A stretch of 64,000 bases of DNA from an uncultured Rhodocyclaceae bacterium (GCA_907163225.1 OU015322.1:310001-374000), one strand, 5' to 3'; shown: positions 46,800 through 64,000, counted from the stretch's first letter. The notes: generated by a model not told the origin, from the letters alone. Made by a program: numbers and translations.

Positions 46800-47497
46800 A
46801 CGAGCAACTGCTCCTCGTCGAAGACGATGATGCCATCGCCAGCGTTCTCCGCTTGCATCTGGAGGAGGCTGGCTATCGCCTGCATCGCGAAGCTGACGGG
46901 TTGCAGGCCATGGCGGCTATCGATCGCCAACGCTGGGACATGGTCTTACTCGACTTAATGCTGCCGGGTGCAGATGGATGGGAAGTTTGCCGCCATTTGC
47001 GTGCAAAGCACCCCGATGTACCGGTAATCATGCTCAGCGCGCGATCGGCCGAAGCGCATCGCGTGCTCGGGCTGGAACTGGGGGCCGACGACTATCTGGC
47101 CAAGCCATTTTCCATGCTCGAGCTGGTGGCGCGAGTACGCGCCCTGTTGCGTCGCATCGAACAGTTGCGCGCAGCGCCTGTGGCCAAGACGGAATTGCGC
47201 TTTGGTCCATTTCGACTCGACACAGAACGTCGCGAACTGCTACGCGGCGACAGCCTTATCGCACTGACCCTGCGTGAATTTGATCTGCTTTATTTTCTGG
47301 TGCGCCATTCTGAACGCGCTTTCAGTCGAAACGAGCTCTTGCAACGCGTCTGGGGTGCTGGCTTTGATGGCTACGAGCACACCGTCAACTCGCACGTGAA
47401 TCGACTCCGTACCAAAATTGAAGATGACCCGCGCAACCCCCGTCGAATCGTTACCGTGTGGGGCGTCGGCTATCGTTTTCAGGAAAAGCTGCTGTGA
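46796..47497 (+). CDS. OmpR/PhoB-family response regulator
   Basis: The 233-residue protein starts at GTG 46796. The receiver has acidic pair EDDD and Asp53 (MVLLDLMLPGADGWEV), and Lys in YLAKPFSM. The C-terminal winged helix has LTLREFDLLYFLVRHSERAFSRNELLQRVWG and TVNSHVNRLRTKIEDDP. It is translationally coupled to the spondin gene before it and the kinase after it. Confidence 0.93.
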   Translation: MNEQLLLVEDDDAIASVLRLHLEEAGYRLHREADGLQAMAAIDRQRWDMVLLDLMLPGADGWEVCRHLRAKHPDVPVIMLSARSAEAHRVLGLELGADDYLAKPFSMLELVARVRALLRRIEQLRAAPVAKTELRFGPFRLDTERRELLRGDSLIALTLREFDLLYFLVRHSERAFSRNELLQRVWGAGFDGYEHTVNSHVNRLRTKIEDDPRNPRRIVTVWGVGYRFQEKLL

Positions 47498-48984
47498 TCG
47501 GCCACCGTTCGTTTTCTGCCAGATTGACGCTCGCACTGGTCCTGCTGCTGCTCGGGTATGGGGCCTTTGTGGCTTTTCTTGGCCGTCACGTTGCATCCGA
47601 ACACGAACAGGAGTCGCTGCAGCGACTGTCGCACGGCCTTGCCAAGCACATCGTCGAACACTGGCCGCACATTACCCAGGCGACGCCTGACGCAACGGAT
47701 CAAGCCGCCCGTGAATCCCTGCTATCCATGCTGATGGTGGTCAATCCGGGAATTCAGGTCTATGTCCTTGATGCCGACGGAAGAGTCGAAGCCTATATTG
47801 GCGAACCGGGCATGGTTCGCGAGCATCAGGTAGACCTTGATGCGGTACGCGCCTTCCTTGGCGGCGCGAGCTTGCCGCTGCGCGGCAGCGACCCGATTCA
47901 ACCCGGCGTACCGCGTATTTTCAGCGCTGCCATGTTCCCGCCACGCGCCGGGGATACCCGTCCACCAGGGTATCTTTACGTGGTTCTGAATGGAACGGCG
48001 AGCGACCAGGTGGCCGGGCAGCTTAGCCTGCGCCAAGTTTGGCTGGGGGCTGGCATTGCCGGCGCAGTTGGTCTGCTAGTCACGCTTTTGGTGGGCACTT
48101 TTACCTTTCGCCGCCTGACGCTTCCTTTGCTCCGTATGGCCAAAAAGATTGGCGACTATTCGTTGCGCAACCACTCGGTCACGGCCATCGAGCAGGCTCA
48201 AGTGGCGCATGACGGTGACGAGGTAAAGGCGATAGGCAGTGCGTTTGACGAGATGGTCCAGCGAATCGAGGCGCAGAATGATCGCGAGCAACAACAAATT
48301 GGTGCGCACCGCGAGATGATTGCCAGCGTCGCCCACGATTTGCGCACACCGATGACCGCCTTGCATGGACACCTTGAAGCCCTCTCCAGTCAGGCGCTCG
48401 ACCAGCCGGCCCTGCGCGATCGCGTGCTCGCCGCCGCACTAACCCAAAGCAACAAGGTTCGGCGACTCACGCAACAATTGTTTGAGTTGGCCGCCTTGCA
48501 ATCGAACGGCCATGTGCTGCATCGCGAACGTTTTCGGCTGGATGATCTGGTCGCCGACACTGTGCAGAAATTCGAACTGCATGAGCAGCAGCCACCGGTG
48601 ACGCTGCACGGAGAAGCACCCGGCCCAATCGACCTGGACGGCGACCTGCACCTGATCGAACGGGCACTGAGCAATCTGATTGACAACGCCATGCGCCATG
48701 CGCCCGGTGACACGCCGGTTCGAGTCAGCCTGCGGCGCCAGGGCGGACGCGCGGAGATATTGATTGAGGATGGCGGCCCCGGTTTGCCGGAAGAGTTAAT
48801 CGACCGACTCGAGCAGGAAAAATCCCTGCGTGACCCGCCGGTACGAAGGACGAGCGGTGGTATCGGCGGTTTGGGTCTGGCGATAGCCCAGCGCGTTGCC
48901 ATCTTGCACGGAGGCAGCCTCAAGCCACTACTTTCGACCAAGGGTGGCACGCTGCTTTGTCTCGCCTTGCCGCTGGCCGATTGA
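47494..48984 (+). CDS. Sensor histidine kinase
   Basis: The 496-residue protein starts at GTG 47494, overlapping the regulator stop (GTGA). It has two transmembrane helices (residues about 10-28 and 178-198), HAMP, the phospho-acceptor SVAHDLRTPMTALHGH and an ATPase domain with NLIDNAMRHAPGD, EDGGPGLPEEL and GGLGLAIAQRV. It pairs with the regulator at 46796. The signal sensed is unknown; the periplasmic part may monitor the surface layer built by its operon partner (inference). Confidence 0.92.
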   Translation: MIGHRSFSARLTLALVLLLLGYGAFVAFLGRHVASEHEQESLQRLSHGLAKHIVEHWPHITQATPDATDQAARESLLSMLMVVNPGIQVYVLDADGRVEAYIGEPGMVREHQVDLDAVRAFLGGASLPLRGSDPIQPGVPRIFSAAMFPPRAGDTRPPGYLYVVLNGTASDQVAGQLSLRQVWLGAGIAGAVGLLVTLLVGTFTFRRLTLPLLRMAKKIGDYSLRNHSVTAIEQAQVAHDGDEVKAIGSAFDEMVQRIEAQNDREQQQIGAHREMIASVAHDLRTPMTALHGHLEALSSQALDQPALRDRVLAAALTQSNKVRRLTQQLFELAALQSNGHVLHRERFRLDDLVADTVQKFELHEQQPPVTLHGEAPGPIDLDGDLHLIERALSNLIDNAMRHAPGDTPVRVSLRRQGGRAEILIEDGGPGLPEELIDRLEQEKSLRDPPVRRTSGGIGGLGLAIAQRVAILHGGSLKPLLSTKGGTLLCLALPLAD

Positions 48985-49090
48985 CCGTCAGTTGGTTTTG
49001 GTCGAGAGCTTTTCATCGACGGCTGTTGCAGCCTGACACCCGGATTTGCGAGGGCAACGGGACAGTGCACCCGATGAGGTTCTGAGCCGC

Positions 49091-49408
49091 CTACCCAAAC
49101 ACCGTAATTTTCAGCTTTTCCAGGAAATTCAGTTCTCGCCACCAGGCCAAGCCGTTTTCGCGGAACTCAATGCCTTTTTCGGTCAGCATGAGCTTGATCG
49201 CACCGAATTCGGTCTTGCCGATGTCGGCGATAAAGCCCGACTCCATGAGAAACCGGGCGATGGCAGGCTGCACCTGCTGACCGGAGAGTGTCCAGCGCGA
49301 ACCGTAGCCTTCGTCATCGCCGGTCAGCATCAGGATAGGATCAAACGGGCCCATCAGGCGAAGTACCTGCAGGGTTTCGGCGCGTTGCGGGATGGTGGCG
49401 GGGAACAC
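49091..49408 (-). CDS. Conserved hypothetical protein
   Basis: The 105-residue soluble protein contains WTLSGQQVQPAIARFLMESGFIADIGKTEFGAIKLMLTEKG, which looks like a winged-helix-style segment, and a Trp-rich tail (GLAWWRELNFLEKLKITVFG). I do not recognise the family. It is 15 bases downstream of the deaminase gene on the same strand. Confidence 0.7.
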   Translation of the reverse strand: MFPATIPQRAETLQVLRLMGPFDPILMLTGDDEGYGSRWTLSGQQVQPAIARFLMESGFIADIGKTEFGAIKLMLTEKGIEFRENGLAWWRELNFLEKLKITVFG

Positions 49409-49423
49409 GGGTTTCCTCCGGAA

Positions 49424-49897
49424 TCAGTAGGGGATTCGCGCGGGGTTGGCGGCCCAGCGTTTCAGCGGATCGAGCGCACCCGGCAGCGGATGGTGCTCCA
49501 TGACGATGCTGCGGGCTGAATGGTGCCGATTCAGTTCGCTGTACAGCTCGTCGTCGCAAAAGCCGATGGCCGCTGCCTCGGCCCGGCTGTTGGCGAAGAC
49601 AATGCGCTCAAGGCGTGCCCAATAGGCCGCCGACAGGCACATCGGGCACGGTTCGCTGGAGGCGTAGAGGGTGCAGCCTTGCAGGTGGAAATCATTTGAC
49701 CCGGCACAGGCGCTGCGGATGGCGCTGATTTCGGCGTGGGCGGTGGGGTCGTGGCTGGCGACGACGCGGTTCCAGCCTTCGGCGATGATCTTGCCATCGC
49801 GCACGATGACGGCTCCGAACGGGCCGCCTTCGCCTCTTTCGCTGCCGAGACCCGCCAGTTCGATGGCGCGGGCGAGAAACTGGTCATCCGGATTCAT
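49424..49897 (-). CDS. Nucleoside deaminase, probably guanine deaminase
   Basis: The 157-residue protein has the cytidine-deaminase-fold zinc site: TAHAEISAI (His and Glu) and SSEPCPMC (two Cys). FGAVIVRDGKIIAEGWNRVVASHDP, YWARLERIVFAN and CDDELYSEL are close to the GuaD type of guanine deaminase (about 156 residues). tRNA adenosine deaminase TadA is the alternative, less likely given the C-terminal region. Confidence 0.85.
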   Translation of the reverse strand: MNPDDQFLARAIELAGLGSERGEGGPFGAVIVRDGKIIAEGWNRVVASHDPTAHAEISAIRSACAGSNDFHLQGCTLYASSEPCPMCLSAAYWARLERIVFANSRAEAAAIGFCDDELYSELNRHHSARSIVMEHHPLPGALDPLKRWAANPARIPY

Positions 49898-49996
49898 CTG
49901 GCTGATCCTTCCTGCGGGTTGCGATGGGGTCAAGATGGTCAATGTTATTATACGGCCCCCTCAATGGCGGGGGTGTTTGCCCCGCCGGAATCAGGC

Positions 49997-53536
<3,540 letters not shown>

Positions 53537-53565
53537 TCCTTTGGCGCGCCCGGGAAGAGATCGAG

Positions 53566-57561
<3,996 letters not shown>

Positions 57562-57581
57562 ACAGAACTAAGGAATCCGAA

Positions 57582-58451
57582 ATGAAAAAAGTCCGCAAAG
57601 CGGTATTTCCGGTTGCCGGCATGGGAACGCGGTTTTTGCCGGCCACCAAGGCCAGCCCGAAGGAAATGCTGCCTATCGTCGACAAGCCGCTGATTCAGTA
57701 CGCTGTCGAAGAGGCGGTTGCTGCCGGTATTACCGACATGGTTTTCGTCACCGGCCGCTCCAAGCGCGCCATCGAGGATCATTTCGACAAGGCCTACGAG
57801 CTGGAAAGCGAACTGGAAGCGCGCGGCAAGGCGCAGCTGCTCGATTTCGTCCGCAACATGATTCCCAAGAACATCAACTGCATCTACATCCGCCAGGCTG
57901 AGGCGCTGGGCCTTGGCCATGCGGTGCTGTGCGCCAAGCCGGTCATCGGCGACGAGCCGTTCGCCGTCATCCTTGCCGACGACTTGCTCGACGGCAAGCC
58001 GCCGGTCATGAAGCAGATGACGGATGTTTTCGATTATTACCGTTGTTCCGTGCTGGGCGTGCAGGACGTGCCGCGCGCCGACACCAAGAGCTACGGCATC
58101 GTCGATGCCCGCCGGGTGGCCGACCGCCTTGAGCAGATCAATGCCATCGTAGAAAAGCCGAAGCCGGAGGAGGCACCGTCGACGCTGGCTGTCGTCGGCC
58201 GCTACATCCTGACGCCACGCATTTTCCATCACCTCGAAAACATCAAGCCGGGCGCTGGCGGCGAGATCCAGCTGACCGATGGCATCGCTTCGCTGCTCAG
58301 TGAGGAGCAGGTGCTGGCGCATCGCTACGAAGGCGTTCGCTACGATTGCGGCTCGAAGCTGGGCTACTTGCAGGCGACGGTTGTCTTCGGCCAGCGTCAC
58401 CACGAAGTCGGCCCGGCCTTTGATGAATACCTGAAGAGCCTGGTGGCCTGA
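57582..58451 (+). CDS. galU: UTP-glucose-1-phosphate uridylyltransferase
   Basis: The 289-residue protein has the nucleotidyltransferase start [46 protein letters not shown], and [22 protein letters not shown]. GalU makes UDP-glucose for polysaccharide and envelope synthesis. CTAAGGAAT before the ATG is a good ribosome site. It returns to the high GC of the rest of the window. Stop and next start overlap (TGATG). Confidence 0.96.
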   Translation: MKKVRKAVFPVAGMGTRFLPATKASPKEMLPIVDKPLIQYAVEEAVAAGITDMVFVTGRSKRAIEDHFDKAYELESELEARGKAQLLDFVRNMIPKNINCIYIRQAEALGLGHAVLCAKPVIGDEPFAVILADDLLDGKPPVMKQMTDVFDYYRCSVLGVQDVPRADTKSYGIVDARRVADRLEQINAIVEKPKPEEAPSTLAVVGRYILTPRIFHHLENIKPGAGGEIQLTDGIASLLSEEQVLAHRYEGVRYDCGSKLGYLQATVVFGQRHHEVGPAFDEYLKSLVA

Positions 58452-58999
58452 TGGACGTGCAAAAAGCGCGGGCCATGCTGGCCAATGCCGATCTCATTCA
58501 CAGTGAAGCGGTGGTTCAGGCTGCGGTGACCAAGGTGGCCGCAGAAATTCGCGAACGTCTGGCCGACAAGTATCCGCTGGTGTTGTGTGTGATGACCGGC
58601 GGCGCCGTGTTCTGCGGTCAACTGCTGACCAAGCTCGATTTTCCGCTCGACTTCGACTATCTGCACGCCACGCGCTACGGCCCGGAAACGCAGGGTGGCA
58701 AGATTTCCTGGCGCTCGGCGCCGTGGACGTCGGTCAAGGGGCGCTCGGTGCTGGTTATTGACGACATTCTCGACGAAGGTGTGACCCTGGCTGCCGTCAA
58801 GGAAAGCCTGCGCCGCATGGGGGCCGACGAGGTGCTGACCGCCGTCTTCGCCGACAAGCTGAATGGCAAGGAAAAGCCGATTTCTGCCGACTTTTTCGGG
58901 TTGACCGTACCGGATCGCTTTGTTTTCGGCTTCGGCATGGATGCCGGCGGCGTCTGGCGAAATCTGCCGGCTGTTTATGCCATGAAGGACGATGCATGA
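58451..58999 (+). CDS. hpt: Hypoxanthine-guanine phosphoribosyltransferase
   Basis: The 182-residue protein has the PRPP loop VLVIDDILDEGVTLAAV (acidic pair DD), VLCVMTGGAVFCGQLLTKL and the purine-contacting end ADFFGLTVPDRFVFGFGMD. It salvages hypoxanthine and guanine. A sequence matching the dispersed repeat (58889-58909) encodes FFGLTV, where relatives usually read close to FVGxxV; it may have replaced native bases. The stop overlaps the next start (ATGA). Confidence 0.9.
   Translation: MDVQKARAMLANADLIHSEAVVQAAVTKVAAEIRERLADKYPLVLCVMTGGAVFCGQLLTKLDFPLDFDYLHATRYGPETQGGKISWRSAPWTSVKGRSVLVIDDILDEGVTLAAVKESLRRMGADEVLTAVFADKLNGKEKPISADFFGLTVPDRFVFGFGMDAGGVWRNLPAVYAMKDDA
58889..58909 (+). repeat. 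Dispersed repeat, short form, inside hpt
   Basis: GACTTTTTC, core GGGTTGACCG (58898-58907) and TA. Encodes FFGLTV. Confidence 0.7.
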
Positions 59000-59694
59000 G
59001 TGGTGCGACGGTTGCCGAGTTCATCGGCTACTGGGAAAACGAAGGTCAAGCCTACGTCCGCCGTGGTGATTACGAGTGGATGGCATCGCTGGTTCCCGGT
59101 CAGCGCATTCTGGAAATCGGCTGCGGTGTCGGCTTTGCCACACAGGCGCTGGCCCGGCGCGGTTTGACGGTGCTGTCCGTCGATACCCTGAGCGAATGCC
59201 TTGATCTGACGCGGCAACGCGTTGAAGGCGGCGATGTTGCCTTGCTGCAGGCCGATCTGACGGCACTGACCGACGAACAGCGTGCCACCATCGACGGCTT
59301 TGCGCCCGATACCGTGGTTTGCTGGCTGATGGGCGCGCCGGCTGAAACGACCGGCGCAGTGCCGACCGATAGCGGGCGGGCGGTGATTGCCTACCGCGAG
59401 AAACTGCATCGCCTGGTGGCTGAACAGGCGGCCAGCCTGCCGAGTGTGCAGGCGCTGCATTTCATCGACCGCACCGCGATTCCGTGGCAGGCCAAGGACA
59501 TCGGCCGCGACACGCTGGTCAGCTACCATGCGGGCAAGACCCTGCTTGACCTGCCGTTCGTTGCCAACCGGGCAAACGCGCTGTACCGCAAGCTGGGCGA
59601 CGATACAATGAACAACCAAAACCGAAAACCGCACCCGTCGCTCAAGGGCGTAGTGCCGACGCTGGCTTCGCTGCTGGCTACAAGGAAACAATAA
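58996..59694 (+). CDS. SAM-dependent methyltransferase
   Basis: The 232-residue protein has SAM motif I ILEIGCGVGFATQALARRG near residue 40, VLSVDTLSECLDLTRQRV and a hydrophobic VCWLMGAP loop. The substrate is unknown. It overlaps hpt and is one base from the phosphorylase gene, so galU-hpt-methyltransferase-phosphorylase form one operon. Confidence 0.8.
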   Translation: MSGATVAEFIGYWENEGQAYVRRGDYEWMASLVPGQRILEIGCGVGFATQALARRGLTVLSVDTLSECLDLTRQRVEGGDVALLQADLTALTDEQRATIDGFAPDTVVCWLMGAPAETTGAVPTDSGRAVIAYREKLHRLVAEQAASLPSVQALHFIDRTAIPWQAKDIGRDTLVSYHAGKTLLDLPFVANRANALYRKLGDDTMNNQNRKPHPSLKGVVPTLASLLATRKQ

Positions 59695-59695
59695 T

Positions 59696-60466
59696 ATGCT
59701 GGCAATCATTGGCGGTAGCGGCCTGACAACGCTATCCACGCTCGACGTATCGCATCGTGAAGTTGTTCGCACGCCCTACGGTGAAGCCTCGGGCGCGCTG
59801 GTTTTCGGCCAGATCTGCGGTCAGCCGGCGGTGTTCCTGCCACGCCACGGATATGGTCACACCATTCCGCCGCACATGGTCAATTACCGGGCCAATATGT
59901 GGGCGCTGGCACACCACAAGGTCAGCGGCGTCATTTCGGTGGCCTCGGTGGGCAGTATTCGCCCCGATCTAGGGCCGGGCGACATCGTTCTGCCGAATCA
60001 GATCATCGACTACACCTGGGGCCGCAAATCAACCCTGTTCGACGGCATCGACACGCCGGTAACCCATGTTGATTTCACTGAACCCTACGACGCCGATTTA
60101 CGTAGCCGTATTCTCGCTGCCGGACAGCAACTGAGCATCGAGATCAAGCTCGGCGCGGTCTACGCCGCGACGCAGGGTCCGCGTCTCGAAACGGCGGCCG
60201 AAATCAACCGCCTGGAGCGCGATGGCGCCGACGTGGTCGGCATGACCGGCATGCCGGAAGCCATCCTCGCCCGTGAACTCGGCTTGCCTTATGCCGCGAT
60301 CAATGTTGTGGCCAATCACGCCGCCGGACGGGGTAGCAGCGTCAATGGCATTCATTTCGAGAGCCTCGAAACGGTGCTGCATGAAGCCATGGGGCGGGTC
60401 AAGGCAATCATCGAGCGCCTGGTCGGCAACCCTGACAACTGCCTGCCGATGGGGCTGTCGGTTTAG
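59696..60466 (+). CDS. S-methyl-5'-thioinosine / methylthioadenosine phosphorylase
   Basis: The 256-residue purine nucleoside phosphorylase-type protein starts IIGGSGLTTLSTLDV and has the phosphate-binding FLPRHGYGHTIPPHMVNYRANMWAL, YAATQGPRLETAAEI and DVVGMTGMPEAILARELGLPYAAI. GRGSSVNG in the base-binding region and the short length favour methylthioinosine over methylthioadenosine as substrate (inference). It recycles the methylthio product of polyamine synthesis and fits with hpt in purine salvage. Confidence 0.85.
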   Translation: MLAIIGGSGLTTLSTLDVSHREVVRTPYGEASGALVFGQICGQPAVFLPRHGYGHTIPPHMVNYRANMWALAHHKVSGVISVASVGSIRPDLGPGDIVLPNQIIDYTWGRKSTLFDGIDTPVTHVDFTEPYDADLRSRILAAGQQLSIEIKLGAVYAATQGPRLETAAEINRLERDGADVVGMTGMPEAILARELGLPYAAINVVANHAAGRGSSVNGIHFESLETVLHEAMGRVKAIIERLVGNPDNCLPMGLSV

Positions 60467-60789
60467 CGATTGGCGCTTCCGGTTCTCTTAACCGGGATTT
60501 ACATCGCCCCTGGAGCCCGGACACCGGGGGCGCTATCTCCGCCGGCTATTCTGAAAATCGGCCGATTTCTGGCGTGGCGGCATGACCAGAAAAAGGACGA
60601 GGGCGCATCCGGCCGGGCGCAGAGGGCGCGGCTCGGGCAATTCAGCTGCGCCATCGGGAAGTTAGGCGTTGCCCGTTGAGGAGCGGAGAAACAGACGTAG
60701 CGAGCGTGGATTTCCGCGCATGCTGAATGATGTGCGTAACAATCTGCTGACCAGCCAATGGTTGGCCGGAACTTGCCAGGCACGCAGCG
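60467..60789. other. Convergent intergenic region with hairpins
   Basis: CCGGTT/AACCGG (60479-60494) and CGCCCC/GGGGCG (60506-60533) inverted repeats lie just after the phosphorylase stop and may end transcription without a T run. No gene is seen in the rest. Confidence 0.5.
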
Positions 60790-63348
60790 CTACACTTTCA
60801 ACCGCTCTATCAAATCGGTTTCCAGGCGAATGCGCTTGCTGGTGTCGCGCAGGTCGCCGCCGCTGATCAGAAAGACGTCTTCGGCCCGCTCACCGAGTGT
60901 CGTGATCTTGGCGGTATGCAGGTTGGCGCCGTGCTCGGCCAGCGTGTTGGCGATGGTGTAGAGCAGGCCGGGGCGGTCTGCGGCGATCAGTGACAGGATG
61001 AAATGCGCACCTTTTTCGTCGCCCCGGATGCTGACGTCCGGCTTGATCGGGAAATGCTTGACCTGGCGCGACAACCTGCCGGCTGAAGGCGCATCCGGTG
61101 GCGTCTGGTGCAGCAGGCGTTGCTCCAGTTCATGCTCGATGTAGGCGACCATTTCACGGTTGTTGTCGCGCTCTTCAACATCCAGTACGACAAAGCTGTC
61201 CAGGGCGTAACCGTGAACCGTGGTGTGGATCTTGGCATCGACAATGCTGTAGCCGGCACGTGCGAAGAAGCCCACGATACGCGCAAAAAGATCGGGCTGA
61301 TCCTGGGTGTAAACCATGACCTGCAGACCATCGCCTTCCTGGTACTGTCGAGCACGGACGACGGGCTGGTTGTTGAAAATCCGGTAATGCAGCGAACGCG
61401 TGTGCCAGGCAATTTCTTCGGCTGAATGGCGCAGGAAATAGACCGTGTCCAGCTGCTTCCAAAGGCGCTCGTGGACGGTGTCGGAGAGCGCGAAAAAACG
61501 TAGCAGCCGCATGGCTTCGGTCTGGCGTTCAGCAATAACGCCATGCGCAGCGGGTGCGACGCCGCCGGTCAGATGATGCATTGTCAGGAAGTACAGATCG
61601 GCCAGCAGCTTGCCTTTCCAGTGATTCCAGACTTTCGGGCTGGTGCCCCGGATGTCGGCATGGGTCAACAGGTAGAGTGCCTGCAGATGGCGCGGGTCGC
61701 CGACCAGTTTGACGAAGTTGCCAATGACGTCCGGGTCGGAGAGGTCTTCTTTCTGGGCAACCTGTGACATGACCAAGTGGTTCCTGACCAGCCAGACGAC
61801 CAGTTCGGTGTCTTCTGCGGTCAACCCGTGATTTGTGCAAAATTCCTCGGCATCGGCGGTGCCCAGCAACGAGTGGTCGCCACCGCGTCCCTTGGCAATG
61901 TCGTGAAAGAGGGCTGCAACATAGAGTAGCCAAGGCTGCTCAAATTCGCTGATGATGCGCGCGCACATCGGGTATTCGTGGGCAAATTCGCTCATCGTGA
62001 ACCGGCGGATGTTGCGCAGAACTTGCAGGATATGCTGGTCGACCGTGTAAACGTGGAAAAGGTCGTGCTGCATCTGGCCGACGATGCGCCCAAAATTGGG
62101 CAGGTAGGCGCCGAGAATGTCGAGCTGGTTCATGCGCCGGAATTCGTGAATGATGCCGCGTTCGCTCTGCAGCAGTTGCAGGAAGAGGGCGCGGTTGGCC
62201 GGGTCGGAGCGGAATTCGGGCGTTATCCGCTCGCGGGCACGCCACAGGGCGCGCAGCGTGCGGGCCGTCATGCCGGACAATTCGTGAGCTTCCTGCATGG
62301 CGAGGAAACTCTTGAAGATGGCTGAAGGCTGATTCTCAAACAGTGCTTCGTCGCGGATGTCGAGCAGATTGCCGACCGTTTGGAAGTTGTCGTCGAACGG
62401 CTGTGGCGTTTGCTCGCTTTCCGGCGTCAGCGCCGCTGCCATGTTTTGCAGCAGGATGGTGTTGAGCAGGCAGACCGCCTTGGCGTTGCGGTAGTACAGC
62501 TGCATCAGCTGCTCTGAGGCGCGTTTCGTCTCGTTCGAGACAAAACCGTACTTGGCGGCGAGGTTGCCCTGGTAGTCGAACAGCAGCCGATCTTCGCGCC
62601 GCCCGACCATGAAATGAAGGCGAACCCGCAGTTGCCTGATGAATTCATGGCACTCGATGGCCTGGTTCATCCCTTCCTGGGTGATGATCCCGTTCTGATG
62701 CAGCTCTTCCCAGGACGAGCCAAAGCCAGCGGCTTTTGCTATCCAGGAAATGACCTGAAAATCGCGCAGGCCACCGGGCGACTCCTTGCAATTGGGTTCC
62801 AGGCTATAGGGTGTTTCGTTGTAGCGCAGGTAACGTTCCTGCTGCTCGATCTGTTTCGCTTCGCAAAAGACCAGTGGATCCAGGTGACCGAGCAGGCGCT
62901 TATGGAAGGTTGAAAAAAGTTTGGCGTTGCCCGTTATCAACCGTGCCTCGAACAGCGCCGTCTGGACGGTGATGTCGTTCTCGGCTGCCTCCAGGCACTC
63001 TTGAATGGTGCGAACGCTATGGCCGATTTCCAGTCCGATGTCCCAGAAAGAACTGACCAACTGCTCAAGCTTCTCCTGGAGGGCGCTGTTTACTTCCTGT
63101 GGCAGCAGGATCAGCAGGTCGATGTCCGAGGCCGGGTAGAGTTTGCCTCGGCCATAGCCGCCAACGGCTGCCAAAGCCAGCGTGTCGGGAAAATCGAAGG
63201 ACTGCCAGAGCTTGTTGAGTACAACATCGACGTTCAGGCTACGCTCAACGAGCAGGGCCTCGGCGTCGCCGGTTCGTTCATAATTTTCCTGCAGCCGCAC
63301 CTGGGCTGCCTTGACTTCAGACCGCAGGGCGGCAACGTCGCAGACCAT
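60790..63348 (-). CDS. glnD: Bifunctional PII uridylyltransferase/uridylyl-removing enzyme
   Basis: The 852-residue protein has a nucleotidyltransferase domain ([20 protein letters not shown] near 62), an HD domain ([15 protein letters not shown]) and two C-terminal ACT domains ([55 protein letters not shown]). GlnD senses glutamine and modifies PII (GlnB/GlnK). Its ATG overlaps the map stop by one base (TAATG). Confidence 0.97.
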   Translation of the reverse strand: MVCDVAALRSEVKAAQVRLQENYERTGDAEALLVERSLNVDVVLNKLWQSFDFPDTLALAAVGGYGRGKLYPASDIDLLILLPQEVNSALQEKLEQLVSSFWDIGLEIGHSVRTIQECLEAAENDITVQTALFEARLITGNAKLFSTFHKRLLGHLDPLVFCEAKQIEQQERYLRYNETPYSLEPNCKESPGGLRDFQVISWIAKAAGFGSSWEELHQNGIITQEGMNQAIECHEFIRQLRVRLHFMVGRREDRLLFDYQGNLAAKYGFVSNETKRASEQLMQLYYRNAKAVCLLNTILLQNMAAALTPESEQTPQPFDDNFQTVGNLLDIRDEALFENQPSAIFKSFLAMQEAHELSGMTARTLRALWRARERITPEFRSDPANRALFLQLLQSERGIIHEFRRMNQLDILGAYLPNFGRIVGQMQHDLFHVYTVDQHILQVLRNIRRFTMSEFAHEYPMCARIISEFEQPWLLYVAALFHDIAKGRGGDHSLLGTADAEEFCTNHGLTAEDTELVVWLVRNHLVMSQVAQKEDLSDPDVIGNFVKLVGDPRHLQALYLLTHADIRGTSPKVWNHWKGKLLADLYFLTMHHLTGGVAPAAHGVIAERQTEAMRLLRFFALSDTVHERLWKQLDTVYFLRHSAEEIAWHTRSLHYRIFNNQPVVRARQYQEGDGLQVMVYTQDQPDLFARIVGFFARAGYSIVDAKIHTTVHGYALDSFVVLDVEERDNNREMVAYIEHELEQRLLHQTPPDAPSAGRLSRQVKHFPIKPDVSIRGDEKGAHFILSLIAADRPGLLYTIANTLAEHGANLHTAKITTLGERAEDVFLISGGDLRDTSKRIRLETDLIERLKV

Positions 63349-64000
63349 TAATTGATCCAGTCGGGCTTGGCGCGACCACCGGCGGATAGCGTCATGATTT
63401 CATATCCGGTTTCGGTCACGAGCACCGTGTGCTCCCACTGCGCCGAGAGGCTGCGATCCTTGGTGACAATCGTCCAGCCATCCGCCATTTCACGAATGGC
63501 GGCCTTGCCGGCGTTGATCATCGGCTCAATGGTGAAGATCATGCCCGTCTCCAGCTTTGGCCCGGTGCCACTCTTGCCGTAGTGCAAGACCTGCGGGTCT
63601 TCGTGAAATTTGGCGCCGATACCGTGACCGCAAAACTCGCGAACGACCGAGCAACCGTTCTTTTCGGCGTATTTCTGGATGATCGCACCGATGTCACCAA
63701 GGTGGGCGCCGGGCTTGACTACCGAAATACCCAGCCACATGCACTCGAAGGTGATTTCGCACAGGCGCTTGGCCTGGATCGAGCCTTCACCGACGATGAA
63801 CATTCGGCTGGTATCGCCGTGGTAGCCATCCTTGATCGTCGTGATGTCGAGGTTGATGATGTCGCCGGTCTTCAGGATGCGCTCGCCGGGAACGCCGTGG
63901 CAGACCTGCTGATTGACCGAGGTGCAGATCGATTTCGGGTAAGGGTTGTAACCAGAGGGCGCGTAATTGAGCGGCGCCGGAATGCAATTTTGAACATTGA
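63348..64000 (-). CDS. map: Methionine aminopeptidase type I, 5' end cut by window edge
   Basis: The minus-strand frame enters at the window end with [63 protein letters not shown], and continues [29 protein letters not shown] and [16 protein letters not shown]. These give the metal ligands Asp, Asp, His, Glu and Glu of MetAP. About 217 of the usual 265 residues are present. The map-glnD order is common. Confidence 0.97.
   Translation of the reverse strand, partial: NVQNCIPAPLNYAPSGYNPYPKSICTSVNQQVCHGVPGERILKTGDIINLDITTIKDGYHGDTSRMFIVGEGSIQAKRLCEITFECMWLGISVVKPGAHLGDIGAIIQKYAEKNGCSVVREFCGHGIGAKFHEDPQVLHYGKSGTGPKLETGMIFTIEPMINAGKAAIREMADGWTIVTKDRSLSAQWEHTVLVTETGYEIMTLSAGGRAKPDWIN

Noticed and set aside
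48975-49000. GCCGATTGACCGTCAG after the kinase gene as a repeat copy
   Set aside because: Lacks the CGG half of the core and the T tract; it overlaps the stop codon by chance.
61816-61838. Possible repeat copy in glnD (GCGGTCAACCCG)
   Set aside because: No A tract; [11 protein letters not shown] is close to the normal GlnD motif.

Overview
The window is GC-rich chromosomal DNA of a proteobacterium. The smc-zipA-ligA order, PEP-CTERM (exosortase-sorted) secreted proteins and an anaerobic-type cobalamin cluster suggest a Betaproteobacterium, probably Rhodocyclales (Dechloromonas/Azonexus-like). This placement is an inference from gene content; no 16S gene is present.

Layout: (1) 1-15.7 kb holds housekeeping and stress genes: a truncated ADP-forming acyl-CoA synthetase, OsmC, a methyltransferase, mnmH, tesA/ybbA, a YkgJ-type protein, a PEP-CTERM protein, an IS200-type relic, a lipoprotein, purL, two rhodaneses, a YaeQ protein and an OmpA-like protein. 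(2) 15.8-29.6 kb is a minus-strand B12 region. One cobalamin riboswitch (about 29.4-29.6 kb) precedes cbiM-N-Q-O, cobM, cbiX, cbiC, cbiD, a GNAT gene, cbiET, cobI, cbiG, cobE and cobJ. A second riboswitch (17986-18173) precedes a TonB-dependent receptor. Together they would take up cobalt, insert it into sirohydrochlorin and build most of the corrin ring. (3) 29.7-36.7 kb holds a zinc-ribbon protein, rlhA, a methyltransferase, a small paralogous protein, ettA, a FeeM-like acyltransferase and a bactofilin. (4) 37-41 kb is a GlrK-QseG-GlrR type regulatory operon followed by a BON-domain gene with a visible sigma-54 promoter and an upstream TGTC-N10-GACT box, then a lipoyl-domain gene and two identical tRNA-Arg genes. 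(5) 41.8-49.9 kb holds small secreted proteins, a dicarboxylate symporter, two more PEP-CTERM genes (one in an operon with a two-component system) and a deaminase. (6) 50-64 kb is smc-zipA-ligA, a SWIM-like gene, galU, hpt, a methyltransferase, a methylthio-nucleoside phosphorylase, glnD and the start-truncated map gene.

The most unusual signal is a short interspersed repeat that ordinary annotation would miss. It has a T-rich arm (often TTTTGGCC plus a second T tract) followed by a near-palindromic core CGGTTGACCG or CGGTCGACC. At least 14 copies lie in the 64 kb, in intergenic DNA and inside reading frames (ybbA, smc, rlhA, cbiET, hpt and the signal peptide of a QseG-like lipoprotein). Four copies carry a longer 3' arm. 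Two of these, inside unrelated proteins (an ABC ATPase and the SMC hinge), are 38/43 identical by my alignment and encode the same RSTLGPA..SMVA peptide. The layout (conserved core plus two spaced A/T tracts, scattered, mostly one orientation) resembles DNA-uptake or chromosome-organising motifs, but the function is unknown.

A second notable region is the 3' part of ligA plus the coupled SWIM-like gene. Its base composition is visibly lower in GC than its neighbours, and the ligase carries an insert of about 105 residues before the BRCT domain.
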